A stretch of 37,303 nt of DNA from Lachnospiraceae bacterium. GTDB lineage: Bacteria > Bacillota > Clostridia > Lachnospirales > Lachnospiraceae. Both the position numbers and the translations under genes were made by a program. The notes under the pieces are model-generated. The model did no database searches. It saw only the letters and a list, made by a program, of their open reading frames with translations, and was not told where the DNA came from. Where the stretch lies: positions 1-37,303 of the forward strand of contig JAQUYA010000020.1 of the NCBI GenBank assembly GCA_028692055.1. Direction: 5' to 3'. Below, piece by piece: positions 1 through 7,322 of the stretch; position 1 is the stretch's first letter, and each line of letters begins with the position of its first letter.

Positions 1-654
1 TAAGTAGTAAAAAATATCACTTGCCTGCGCATATCGGGTAACAAAATTAGTATTAAAATAGGATTCTATCATCTGTGTCAGCATTGGTGCATAAATTGAA
101 AATACACCGATACCTGCAATTGCTACAACCAGATTACCGGTAAGCATCACTGCCAGAATAACTGTATGGTACATAAACAAAAAATAAATGCTTTCTATGC
201 AAAATGTTTTCAAAATCTGTACTAGAATTGCCATAGTCAGAAATCCATGTACTCCGGCAATTACAACACACATTGCCTGAATTATTACATAAAGAACCAG
301 ATAAATATAGATACCATTTAGATAATAAACAAAAAACAATTTCTCTCTTTTCATTGGAATTGCATGATAAAAATCGGTCTTCTTTTTGCTGAATAAATAT
401 GAAAAACCACTAATACCAAGAAAAACAGCAAGTATAATAATGAAAAATGGATTGGCTGAATTATATGCAGTAAAAAAATTATTTACAAAATTTATTAGCT
501 CTGTAGGCAGTGCATAATTACGCATGTCCTGAATGCTCATCAGCAGATAAACCGGACGTATCAAAAATGCAACCAAAAAGCCCATTACCACCAGCCAGAT
601 TCTTCTCTTTAAATCCTCTTTTTGAAGATTAATAAATAAGCTTCTTGATGTCAT
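1..654 (-). CDS. ABC transporter permease, partial (3' end outside window)
   Basis: An open frame begins at ATG 654 and runs off the left edge after 218 codons, so the C terminus is missing. The product starts MTSRSLFINLQKEDLKRR, followed by hydrophobic helices (around residues 20-40 and 65-85, and several more from about residue 100) separated by short basic loops such as SKKKTDF. This is the look of an ABC-2 type permease. It overlaps the ATPase gene by 26 bp, so the two are translationally coupled and very probably form one transporter. The regulator-ATPase-permease order is typical of YtrA-controlled exporters of Firmicutes. The substrate cannot be told; such systems often respond to cell-envelope antibiotics. 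No known family motif was recognised beyond topology and context. Confidence 0.8.
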   Translation of the reverse strand, partial: MTSRSLFINLQKEDLKRRIWLVVMGFLVAFLIRPVYLLMSIQDMRNYALPTELINFVNNFFTAYNSANPFFIIILAVFLGISGFSYLFSKKKTDFYHAIPMKREKLFFVYYLNGIYIYLVLYVIIQAMCVVIAGVHGFLTMAILVQILKTFCIESIYFLFMYHTVILAVMLTGNLVVAIAGIGVFSIYAPMLTQMIESYFNTNFVTRYAQASDIFYYL

Positions 655-1537
655 AGCCAACTACCTCCGTTTCACTAATAAAGATTTCTTCCAGCGATAA
701 TGGTAAAATCTCAGAGAAAATCATATCTTTTGTTGCTAATATGTTTTCCAGTTGTGTACCATCACCCCGAATCGTAAATGTATACAAGCTGCCTCGCATT
801 TCCGTCTTTACGATGGATATTGCTTCCTCCGTTACAAAATCTTTCCTTTCTTTATCGCTGTTAAATACGCATTGTACCTTGTGTAAGTTCAATTTCAGAT
901 CTTCTAAATCTCTGGATAGCAGCACGCCACCTTTATGCAGTACACCCACATAATCACAGATATCCTCTAATTCGCGTAGATTATGAGATGCAATGATTGG
1001 TGTTAATTTCCGATTTTCGATTTCGCTAATAAACAGGCTTTTCACTGCCTGACGCATAACCGGATCCAAACCATCGAATGTTTCATCACATAAGATATAT
1101 TTCGTATTTGCACAGATTCCTAAGATTACGGATACCTGCTTTTTCATGCCCTTTGAGAAAGTATTGATTTTACGCTTTGCATCCAGTTCAAACTGCTGCA
1201 TCAGCTTATCAAACCGAATTTCATCAAACAATGGATATAAATTGGCATAAAAAATCTTCATTTCCTCCGGTGTTGTATTGGAAAAGAAATACTGGTCATC
1301 TGAGATAAAGAATATATTCTGCTTATTCCTTTCATTCTCATAGATTCCTTCTTCATCAATTCTTACTTCTCCATCATCCTGCTTCAAAATTCCCGCTAAA
1401 ATCCTCAAAAAAGTACTTTTACCTGCACCATTCGTTCCTACCAGACCAAATACTGCACCCTCTTGAATCGTCAATGAAATTCCCTGTAATGCAGGAATAT
1501 CCTCATATTTCTTTGTAATTCCAGTTACTTCTATCAT
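629..1537 (-). CDS. ABC transporter ATP-binding protein
   Basis: This is the nucleotide-binding subunit of the transporter whose permease lies just downstream. Walker A is GTNGAGKST, the signature is the variant FSKGM (instead of LSGGQ), and Walker B is KYILCDE followed by the D-loop region GLDP. The H-loop is the His of IIASHN. About 75 C-terminal residues follow the ATPase core, as in YtrB/BcrA-like exporters. I chose ATG 1537 (MIEVTGITKKY) over ATG 1561 because GGGGAGG lies at a good distance upstream and because this ATG overlaps the regulator's TGA as ATGA. That gives 302 residues. The protein should couple ATP hydrolysis at the inner face of the membrane to export. Confidence 0.92.
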   Translation of the reverse strand: MIEVTGITKKYEDIPALQGISLTIQEGAVFGLVGTNGAGKSTFLRILAGILKQDDGEVRIDEEGIYENERNKQNIFFISDDQYFFSNTTPEEMKIFYANLYPLFDEIRFDKLMQQFELDAKRKINTFSKGMKKQVSVILGICANTKYILCDETFDGLDPVMRQAVKSLFISEIENRKLTPIIASHNLRELEDICDYVGVLHKGGVLLSRDLEDLKLNLHKVQCVFNSDKERKDFVTEEAISIVKTEMRGSLYTFTIRGDGTQLENILATKDMIFSEILPLSLEEIFISETEVVGYDIKKLIY

Positions 1538-1908
1538 TGATTTTCCTCCCCTGCGTAACATTTTGCCACTATCTTCTGAACTACATTTTCCTCAATGTCT
1601 AGTTGCATCGCCTGCTTCGCCGCCTTACGGACCTGCTGCAATGCCAAATCTCTCTCATTATCCATATAATTCTCTTTTGCTGATACAAAATTTCCTCTTC
1701 CTTTTACCGTATATATGAATCCATTGCTCTCCAGCTCCGCATACGCCCGTTGTATCGTATTCGGATTGATGGACAATTCAATTGCCAATGCCCGTACAGA
1801 TGGAAGTTTCATATCTTTTTCAAATGCACCCTTCACAATCAACGTCTGTATCTTCTCAACCACCTGTTCATAGATGGGACGCTTATCCTGATAGTCAATA
1901 TGTATCAT
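1534..1908 (-). CDS. GntR-family transcriptional regulator, YtrA subfamily
   Basis: This 124-residue protein has the N-terminal winged helix of GntR regulators: IYEQVVEKIQTLIVKGAF, then LPSVRALAIELSINPNTIQR as the helix-turn-helix, then the wing GRGNFV. The short C-terminal tail of about 50 residues marks the YtrA subfamily, which dimerises without a large ligand domain and usually represses its own ABC-transporter operon. A GGGAGG site precedes ATG 1908. The gene heads the operon, its stop overlaps the ATPase start, and a palindrome matching the YtrA operator lies over its promoter. Autoregulation is therefore likely; the inducer is unknown. Confidence 0.93.
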   Translation of the reverse strand: MIHIDYQDKRPIYEQVVEKIQTLIVKGAFEKDMKLPSVRALAIELSINPNTIQRAYAELESNGFIYTVKGRGNFVSAKENYMDNERDLALQQVRKAAKQAMQLDIEENVVQKIVAKCYAGEENQ

Positions 1909-1941
1909 CGTCTTCCTCCCTTATTTCTGATTTTTCTGCAA

Positions 1942-1990
1942 GCAAGCATATTAAGTGTACTAACTCATCTAGTACACTTAATATACTTGC
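1942..1990. promoter_or_regulatory. Palindromic operator for the YtrA-type regulator
   Basis: Two 21-nt arms (1942-1962 and 1970-1990) are inverted repeats with one mismatch around a 7-nt centre. Inside them AGTGTA (1954-1959) and TACACT (1973-1978) are separated by exactly 13 bases, the spacing I recall for the Bacillus subtilis YtrA operator. The element covers the -10 box, so binding should block transcription. The arms are much longer than the recognised half-sites, so the RNA could also fold as a hairpin. Confidence 0.85.
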
Positions 1991-2008
1991 TTTTTACTCA
2001 CTTGTCAA
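1980..2008 (-). promoter_or_regulatory. Sigma-A promoter of the gntR-ABC operon
   Basis: On the minus strand a perfect TTGACA (2003-2008) is followed after exactly 17 bases by TATATT (1980-1985), near-consensus for the vegetative sigma factor. The palindromic operator overlaps the -10 and the presumed start site. Confidence 0.8.
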
Positions 2009-2052
2009 TTATTTTTTTTGTTTTCTCGTTTCACGCCAGAGTGCAGGGAAAG

Positions 2053-2088
2053 CAAAAAATCCCAAGTCTACTTATACATAGACCTGGG
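2053..2088 (-). terminator. Rho-independent terminator of pgi
   Basis: On the minus strand CCCAGGTCTA (2088-2079) pairs with TAGACTTGGG (2070-2061) around an 8-nt loop, with one G-U pair, followed by ATTTTTT. It lies about 35 bp beyond the pgi stop. Confidence 0.85.
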
Positions 2089-2123
2089 ACCCTAACATCA
2101 TAATATTTAATTCGGTTTCATTC

Positions 2124-3473
2124 TTACAATCTCTTAAGTAATAAAGCTCTTTGTTCTTCATAACCTGGTTTACCAAGTAATGCAAACATATTTTTCTTAT
2201 AGCTTTCCACACCCGGTTGATTAAATGGATTGACACCTAATAAGTATCCGCTTACTCCACATGCAAACTCGAAGAAATAGAATAATTCTCCTAAGAAAAA
2301 TTCGTTCACTTCCGGTACATGAACCATCATGTTTGGAACCTGTCCATCTGTGTGCGCTAAGATCGTACCATTCATGGCACTCTTATTTACGAAATCAACC
2401 GTCTTGCCTGCTAAATAATTTAATCCATCAAGGTCAACTGGTTCTTCACCTATTGTGATTTCTTCTCTGGAAGTTTCAATATTGATAACTGTTTCAAACA
2501 TTGTTCTGGAACCATCCTGAATAAACTGTCCCATAGAATGCAAATCAGTTGTTAGGTCGACACTTGCAGGAAAGATACCCTTTTGGTCTTTTCCTTCACT
2601 TTCACCAAAAAGTTGTTTCCACCATTCTGATACGTAGTGAACGCTTGGCTCATAGTTTGCCAGGATTTCAATTTCTTTGCCTTTTCTTAATAAGATATTT
2701 CTTAAGGCTGCATATTTTAAAGCATCATTTTCTTCAAATGGTGTTTCAAGTGCTGCTTTTCTGCCTGCTGCTGCACCTTCCATTAATTGATCAATGTCTG
2801 CACCACTTACTGCGATAGGCAGAAGTCCAACGGCGGTAAGAACGGAAAAACGTCCACCGATATCGTCCGGTACAACGAAGGATTCATATCCTTCTTCTGT
2901 TGCGAGTCCTTTTAAAGAACCTCTTGCTTTATCTGTTGTTGCATAGATTCTCTTAGCTGCTTCTGCTTTACCATATTTCTTTTCTGCTAATTCTTTAAAG
3001 ATACGGAAAGCAATCGCTGGTTCTGTCGTTGTTCCCGATTTGGAAATCATGTTAATGGAGAAATCTCTGTCGCCTACCACATCCAATAAATTCTTCAAAT
3101 ACGTAGAGCTGATAGAATTACCCACAAAATAAATTTCCGGTGTTTTTCTGATTTCTTTTGATACCATATTGTAAAAGCCATGTCTTAAAAATTCAATCGC
3201 CGCTCTGGCTCCAAGGTAAGAACCTCCAATTCCTATGACAATTAATACCTCTGAATCCTTTTTAATCTTCTCAGCAGCTTCCTTAATTCTTGCAAATTCT
3301 GCCTTATCAAAATCAACCGGTAAATCAATCCAGCCTAAGAAATCATTGCCTGCTCCTGTTTTTGATACTAATAAATCTTTCGCATCAAGCGTTAATTTTT
3401 TCATTAATTCTACTTCATTTTCACTGATAAATGGTGCTGTTTTTGAATAATCAAATGTGACTTTTCTGCTCAT
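2124..3473 (-). CDS. pgi: Glucose-6-phosphate isomerase
   Basis: This cytoplasmic enzyme interconverts glucose 6-phosphate and fructose 6-phosphate in glycolysis and gluconeogenesis. The 449 residues match the short bacterial Pgi form. Visible motifs are [13 protein letters not shown] near residue 80, the phosphate-binding [10 protein letters not shown], the signature segment GGRFSVLT, and the ESEGKDQKG and DLHSMGQF stretches around the catalytic Glu and His. AGGAG precedes ATG 3473. It follows a small membrane protein gene with a 75-bp gap that contains a likely promoter of its own, and it ends at a strong terminator. Nothing is missing or broken. Confidence 0.97.
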   Translation of the reverse strand: MSRKVTFDYSKTAPFISENEVELMKKLTLDAKDLLVSKTGAGNDFLGWIDLPVDFDKAEFARIKEAAEKIKKDSEVLIVIGIGGSYLGARAAIEFLRHGFYNMVSKEIRKTPEIYFVGNSISSTYLKNLLDVVGDRDFSINMISKSGTTTEPAIAFRIFKELAEKKYGKAEAAKRIYATTDKARGSLKGLATEEGYESFVVPDDIGGRFSVLTAVGLLPIAVSGADIDQLMEGAAAGRKAALETPFEENDALKYAALRNILLRKGKEIEILANYEPSVHYVSEWWKQLFGESEGKDQKGIFPASVDLTTDLHSMGQFIQDGSRTMFETVINIETSREEITIGEEPVDLDGLNYLAGKTVDFVNKSAMNGTILAHTDGQVPNMMVHVPEVNEFFLGELFYFFEFACGVSGYLLGVNPFNQPGVESYKKNMFALLGKPGYEEQRALLLKRL

Positions 3474-3523
3474 TTGTTTCGCTCCTTTTGATACTGTGCT
3501 TTAGTAGTTATTCCCAATTACTT

Positions 3524-3552
3524 AGTGTAGCAAAATTGTCTTCTTTTATCAA
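3524..3552 (-). promoter_or_regulatory. Probable promoter of pgi
   Basis: Minus-strand TTGATA (3547-3552), 17 bases, then TACACT (3524-3529). The -35 overlaps the stop codon of the upstream gene, so pgi can be expressed apart from it. Confidence 0.55.
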
Positions 3553-4184
3553 GTTAAAAATTCCTTTAGCAGCTCCTCCAGCTCCTGTTCTTCTGACTTT
3601 GTAAAGAAAGAAATCTTTTCCTTTTGTTTCTTGTTTTGAAATTCCTGTTGAAATTCTTTCTCTAATTCCTTCTGCGTTTCCTTTTCTGTTTCTACTGTTT
3701 TTAACTTATTTATCATATGATTTTCGAGATAATCTATAACATTCGTCTTTATAACCTTCTGTTTGTTTGGTATATCAATAAATGTCGCAATTGAAAAATA
3801 GACATATAATCCCAAAAGGCTGATAATATAATAAGGAAGTAGCATACTTATCGAGTCACCCCTTATAATGCCCTGACACGCTCCAATACCTCCTAATAAT
3901 ACAGCAAGTAGCATGCATTGACCTGATATTTGACTTATAAAAACGAGTTTTATGTGTCCCATACTTATTTTATTTAAAAATTTATCTACAAAAACCGGTA
4001 TATTGGTAACTCCAAGATTTAATTGGTAACAATTTGCAAACTTTAATTTACATGTTTTTAGGAGTTTGTTCTCTGTTGTCTGCATATTTTCTGTTTCTAA
4101 AATAAGCTTCTGATATAAGACACCACTTATAATTTGAAGTAATATGCTTAATAATAATAGTACAACGATTGCAGTAAGAAACAT
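3549..4184 (-). CDS. Membrane protein with charged C-terminal tail, unknown function
   Basis: I do not recognise this 211-residue protein. It has an N-terminal hydrophobic helix (residues 3-25), a polar stretch of about 65 residues (with TCKLKFANCYQLNLG and VPVFVD-like segments), two further membrane helices (about 95-120 and 130-155), and a tail from residue 165 rich in Glu, Lys and Gln that should form a coiled coil. It has no enzyme motif and no signal-peptidase site that I can see. AGGAG lies ahead of ATG 4184, and a good promoter sits upstream. It is placed before pgi in the same direction. No function is suggested by the context alone. Confidence 0.75.
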   Translation of the reverse strand: MFLTAIVVLLLLSILLQIISGVLYQKLILETENMQTTENKLLKTCKLKFANCYQLNLGVTNIPVFVDKFLNKISMGHIKLVFISQISGQCMLLAVLLGGIGACQGIIRGDSISMLLPYYIISLLGLYVYFSIATFIDIPNKQKVIKTNVIDYLENHMINKLKTVETEKETQKELEKEFQQEFQNKKQKEKISFFTKSEEQELEELLKEFLT

Positions 4185-4213
4185 TCCTTTCTCCTTTCTG
4201 TGTGTTTTAGTTT

Positions 4214-4242
4214 AGTATAGAAGATTTTTTCCCCTATCTCAA
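4214..4242 (-). promoter_or_regulatory. Promoter of the membrane protein gene at 4184
   Basis: Minus-strand TTGAGA (4237-4242), a 17-base spacer, then TATACT (4214-4219). It is divergent from the TSCPD gene. Confidence 0.65.
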
Positions 4243-4297
4243 GATTTGAACGGCATGAATCGCTCTACATTTTTCGCCAATTTCTACTGTAAAAGGG

Positions 4298-4326
4298 TGG
4301 AAAACTTACGTTTTTTCTGCTATAAT
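4298..4326 (+). promoter_or_regulatory. Possible promoter of the TSCPD gene and murG
   Basis: A perfect TATAAT (4321-4326) is preceded at 17 bases by a weak TGGAAA (4298-4303, four of six consensus bases). The distance to the ATG at 4388 leaves a leader of about 55 nt. Confidence 0.45.
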
Positions 4327-4387
4327 CCCTTTGATAATATAGATATACATTTTAAGCGGCAGAGGGTCGCAGACAGGAGCTAAAAAT

Positions 4388-4636
4388 ATGAGATATCAAC
4401 CAAAAGGAGTCTGTTCCAGCTCTATTGATATAGAAACTGACAACAATATCATTAAATCCGTAAGTTTTACCGGTGGTTGCAATGGCAATTTACAGGGGAT
4501 TTCCCGTTTAGTAGAAGGTATGCCAATCAAAGATGCGATTGAAAAATTAAAAGGAATTCGCTGTGGATTTAAAGCAACTTCCTGCCCAGACCAATTGGCA
4601 CACGCACTGGAAACTATTCTTGAGAATAACCAATAA
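4388..4636 (+). CDS. TSCPD-domain protein (TIGR03905 type)
   Basis: This 82-residue cytoplasmic protein ends in the TSCPD motif (residues 64-68) that names the family. Four cysteines (C9, C31, C59, C66) sit at the family positions, in VCSSS, GGCNGN, IRCGF and TSCPD, and probably bind a metal. Related domains occur at the C terminus of B12-dependent ribonucleotide reductases, but the free-standing form has no established role. AGGAGC precedes ATG 4388. MurG follows after a 65-bp gap holding a perfect palindrome, so the two are likely co-transcribed though functionally unrelated. Confidence 0.88.
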   Translation: MRYQPKGVCSSSIDIETDNNIIKSVSFTGGCNGNLQGISRLVEGMPIKDAIEKLKGIRCGFKATSCPDQLAHALETILENNQ

Positions 4637-4664
4637 TTTTATTTTTATACGATGGGAGCAATGT

Positions 4665-4688
4665 AGTGTGAAAATAAATTTTCACACT
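4665..4688. repeat. Perfect 11-bp inverted repeat upstream of murG
   Basis: AGTGTGAAAAT (4665-4675) and ATTTTCACACT (4678-4688) are exact reverse complements around two A residues. No T-tract follows on the plus strand, so it does not look like a terminator. It could be an operator or an mRNA hairpin ending just ahead of the murG ribosome-binding site. Confidence 0.8.
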
Positions 4689-4712
4689 CTGAGAGAAAGG
4701 CATGGTTATTAA
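4688..4712 (+). repeat. 25-bp exact repeat, copy 1 (murG start)
   Basis: These 25 bases carry GAGAGAAAGG, an ATG and the codons for Val-Ile. They recur exactly on the minus strand at 17448-17424, at the start of the second prepilin peptidase gene. Past the repeat, both copies have one differing base and then ATGA. Confidence 0.9.
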
Positions 4713-5790
4713 AATGAAAAAAATTGTTCTTACCGGTGGCGGAACCGCTGGTCACGTTACACCAAACATTGCGTTATTGCCTAAATTGAAAGAAATGGGT
4801 TATGAGGTTCACTATATTGGTTCCTATGATGGAATGGAAAAAAGGTTAATGGCTGATTTTGATGTTCCCTATTATGGAATTGCTACCGGAAAATTCAGAC
4901 GTTATTTCGACATTAAGAATTTTACAGATCCTTTTCGCGTCTTAAAGGGTTTATCAGAGGCTCGCAAAATTATAAAAAAGATTGCGCCAGATGTTGTTTT
5001 TTCAAAAGGGGGATTTGTCAGCGTTCCTGTTGTACGTGCAGCTGCAAGTCTTGGCATTCCATGCATCATTCACGAATCCGATATGACTCCTGGTCTTGCC
5101 AATAAGATTTGCATCCCTGTTGCAACAAAAGTATGCTGCAATTTTCCAGAAACTTTATCCAACCTTCCTGCAGAGAAAGCCATCCTCACTGGTTCTCCTA
5201 TTCGAAGTGAACTAGCCACTGGAAATAGAATTGCTGGCTTGAATCTATGTGGCTTTACTGCAAATAAACCGGTTATCATGGTTGTAGGTGGAAGTCTTGG
5301 TGCGGCGTCGGTAAATAAGGTGGTACGACAGGCTTTACCAAAATTATTGGAAAATTTTCAAGTGGTTCATATATGTGGCCGAGAAAAAATCGATAATTTA
5401 CTTTTAAATGTACAAGGCTACAAACAGTTTGAATATTTAAAATCAGAAATGAAAGATATTTTTGCTATGGCAGATGTGGTCATCTCCAGAGCCGGTGCGA
5501 ACGCCATCTGCGAATTACTGGCACTTAAGAAACCAAATCTCTTAATTCCCTTACCAGCCGGCAGCAGCCGTGGTGACCAGATATTAAATGCCGCGTCCTT
5601 CGAATCACAAGGCTTTAGTATGGTTATTGATGAAGATATCTTAACCGACAATTTATTAGCTGATAAAGTCATGGAACTCTACTGTTCCCGCCAAAGCTAT
5701 ATTGATACCATGGAAAAGAGTGGACAATATAATTCCATACTCACCATCATGAATCTGTTAGAAGAAGTCACCGCAAAAAAGGAAATTTAA
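4702..5790 (+). CDS. murG: UDP-GlcNAc:undecaprenyl-PP-MurNAc-pentapeptide GlcNAc transferase
   Basis: MurG adds GlcNAc to lipid I on the inner face of the membrane, giving lipid II for peptidoglycan. The glycine-rich N-terminal loop GGGTAGHVTPN, the acceptor-side FSKGGFVS and HESD, the second loop GGSLGA, and the donor-site region SRAGANAICE followed by PLP and GDQ are all intact. Length (362) is normal. The start is ambiguous: ATG 4702 (MVIKMKK) and ATG 4714 (MKKIVLTGG) are both possible. The AGAAAGG site is only 1 nt from the first and 13 nt from the second, though GAGAG suits the first. The gene sits apart from the usual mur/dcw cluster, beside a TSCPD gene. Confidence 0.96.
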   Translation: MVIKMKKIVLTGGGTAGHVTPNIALLPKLKEMGYEVHYIGSYDGMEKRLMADFDVPYYGIATGKFRRYFDIKNFTDPFRVLKGLSEARKIIKKIAPDVVFSKGGFVSVPVVRAAASLGIPCIIHESDMTPGLANKICIPVATKVCCNFPETLSNLPAEKAILTGSPIRSELATGNRIAGLNLCGFTANKPVIMVVGGSLGAASVNKVVRQALPKLLENFQVVHICGREKIDNLLLNVQGYKQFEYLKSEMKDIFAMADVVISRAGANAICELLALKKPNLLIPLPAGSSRGDQILNAASFESQGFSMVIDEDILTDNLLADKVMELYCSRQSYIDTMEKSGQYNSILTIMNLLEEVTAKKEI

Positions 5791-5810
5791 GAGATATTTC
5801 CTTCCATAAT

Positions 5811-5883
5811 AAAAAGGATACCAACAATTACAAACTCAGTTCCCTATAGGTCTGTAAAGGAGCGTTTGAAAGCGTTGGTATCC
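5811..5883 (-). terminator. Large-loop terminator of the CotH/VTC operon
   Basis: On the minus strand GGATACCAAC (5883-5874) pairs perfectly with GTTGGTATCC (5825-5816), followed by TTTTT (5815-5811). The loop is 48 nt and can fold further (for example CAAAC with GTTTG). It lies 16 bp past the DUF4956 stop and between convergent genes. The loop is unusually long for a simple terminator. Confidence 0.75.
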
Positions 5884-5898
5884 ATCCATATACTGATT

Positions 5899-6570
5899 CT
5901 ACCCTATATTTTCACTTGTTTCTAACAACCAGTTGGCTGATTTTACATGCTCAATTGTTTTCAGGTTTTTCACCAAATCCAGATTCAGTTCTCCGTTCAC
6001 TGCTACCTCACAGGTCATTTCACAACTGCTCTCCCGATTATTAATTGCTCTGATTCTTACGCGTTTGAAATCCACCTGCAAAGCTTCCATTACAGACTGC
6101 TCTGACAGCTCCGCATCACCGCGTAATATAATTAAATATTTGTTATGCATCTTGGTGTAAAGGCTAAATGCAATTAATACAAGTGCTATAAAAATAGTGG
6201 AAATAACGGCTAACTTATGTATTTGTGCACCGACACAGAGTCCTTCCACGATTGCCCAGAATATGTAGGCTGTATCATGTGGGTCTTTAATTGCTGTTCG
6301 GAAACGCACGATAGATAATGCACCAACCATACCTAATGATATCGCAATATTACTGCTAATCATCAGCATAATAACCGCTGTAATCAATATAATAATCACA
6401 TTCATCGCATTAAACCTTGCATTATAGCTGACTCCTGTATAGGTAATGCGGTAAGTAGCAAAAACAACCGCCCCTATGATTAATGCGACACAAAGTACAA
6501 ATACGATCTTTCCTATACTTAATGACTCGCTGTTTCCCGTAAACCATGTTAAAATTTCTCTTTTGCTCAT
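5899..6570 (-). CDS. DUF4956 family membrane protein
   Basis: This 223-residue protein has about four membrane helices (roughly residues 20-42, 52-75, 78-95 and 115-138) and a soluble C-terminal domain with an ACT-like pattern. The segment GALSIVRFRTAIKDP followed by HDTAYIFWAI is the hallmark of DUF4956. The family has no proven biochemical role but is commonly found beside VTC-domain and CotH proteins, as here. The basic loop (R, R, K) could face a polyanion. AGGAG precedes ATG 6570. It is the last gene of the operon, 39 bp after the VTC gene, and is followed by a terminator. Confidence 0.92.
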   Translation of the reverse strand: MSKREILTWFTGNSESLSIGKIVFVLCVALIIGAVVFATYRITYTGVSYNARFNAMNVIIILITAVIMLMISSNIAISLGMVGALSIVRFRTAIKDPHDTAYIFWAIVEGLCVGAQIHKLAVISTIFIALVLIAFSLYTKMHNKYLIILRGDAELSEQSVMEALQVDFKRVRIRAINNRESSCEMTCEVAVNGELNLDLVKNLKTIEHVKSANWLLETSENIG

Positions 6571-6609
6571 AACCTGCTCCTTTGTAATTATTTCTTTTTC
6601 TTTTCTACT

Positions 6610-7308
6610 TTATATATAAGCTTCCATAATTGGACGCCCATTTCCATATTTGCTATATGAAATATTATTCAAATGATACTTTTGTAAAATCATCGAAATT
6701 GGTTTATACAGTCGATCATCATATTTCACTTCCAAAATCGCATTTTCCACTCCTACTGGAATCCATGCCACCTGCTCATTAAATATGTCCAAATCCATTT
6801 CTGAACACCTTATCTTGGTATCAAAGGTAATTCTGGTATTATTTTCCGGATAAATAAATGCCCTGCGGTCATATTCAATCAATGCAACCGGTCTGTAACA
6901 GCCTAGCGTTAACTCTGAATACAATCTTAAAGCCGTTTCACTGTCATAGTCCAATAATATACCATAATCACCTTCCTGAAGTAGCTTTGCATCTTCACGG
7001 CTCACAAGAAGGCTGGTTTTATGCTGGTAATTTCCATTTTTTGCTTTTAATTCAAATTTAGTTCTTTCATCTTTTGTATCGTAGATACGCAACCGAATCT
7101 TCTGCCTGTACTGGACTCCATCTTCCTTTTCTTTATAGTCCTTGTTATTAAGGGTATCAAAGTACAGACTTCTCACACAATAAGAACCCTCTTTGGAAAA
7201 AATGTCCGGCTCCAGTAATATCTGCATTTCTTCCTGCAGTCTTAAACTGTCCACATGGGATAACTCATATTTTCGCTCATTTCGATATACGGTCAATGCT
7301 TCCTGCAA
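6610..7308 (-). CDS. VTC-domain protein (polyphosphate polymerase-like)
   Basis: The 232-residue protein is a single VTC domain, the tunnel-shaped triphosphate fold of yeast Vtc4, which makes polyphosphate from ATP. Basic and acidic tunnel residues are present in the family order: NERKYEL, YFDT, RQKIRLRIY, FELK, KTSLLV, IEYDRRAF, TRITFD and LEVKYD. No signal peptide or membrane helix is seen, so it should act in the cytoplasm, perhaps docked to the DUF4956 membrane protein. The start is TTG 7308, seven bases after AGGAG; no ATG alternative preserves the first strand. Polyphosphate synthesis is inferred from the fold; bacterial VTC proteins of this type are little studied. Confidence 0.9.
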   Translation of the reverse strand: MQEALTVYRNERKYELSHVDSLRLQEEMQILLEPDIFSKEGSYCVRSLYFDTLNNKDYKEKEDGVQYRQKIRLRIYDTKDERTKFELKAKNGNYQHKTSLLVSREDAKLLQEGDYGILLDYDSETALRLYSELTLGCYRPVALIEYDRRAFIYPENNTRITFDTKIRCSEMDLDIFNEQVAWIPVGVENAILEVKYDDRLYKPISMILQKYHLNNISYSKYGNGRPIMEAYI

Positions 7309-7322
7309 ATTATCAACTCCTT

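Noticed and set aside
1538-1561. Longer ABC ATPase start at ATG 1561
   Set aside because: The GGGGAGG site lies inside those extra codons and is placed for ATG 1537, which also overlaps the regulator's stop codon.
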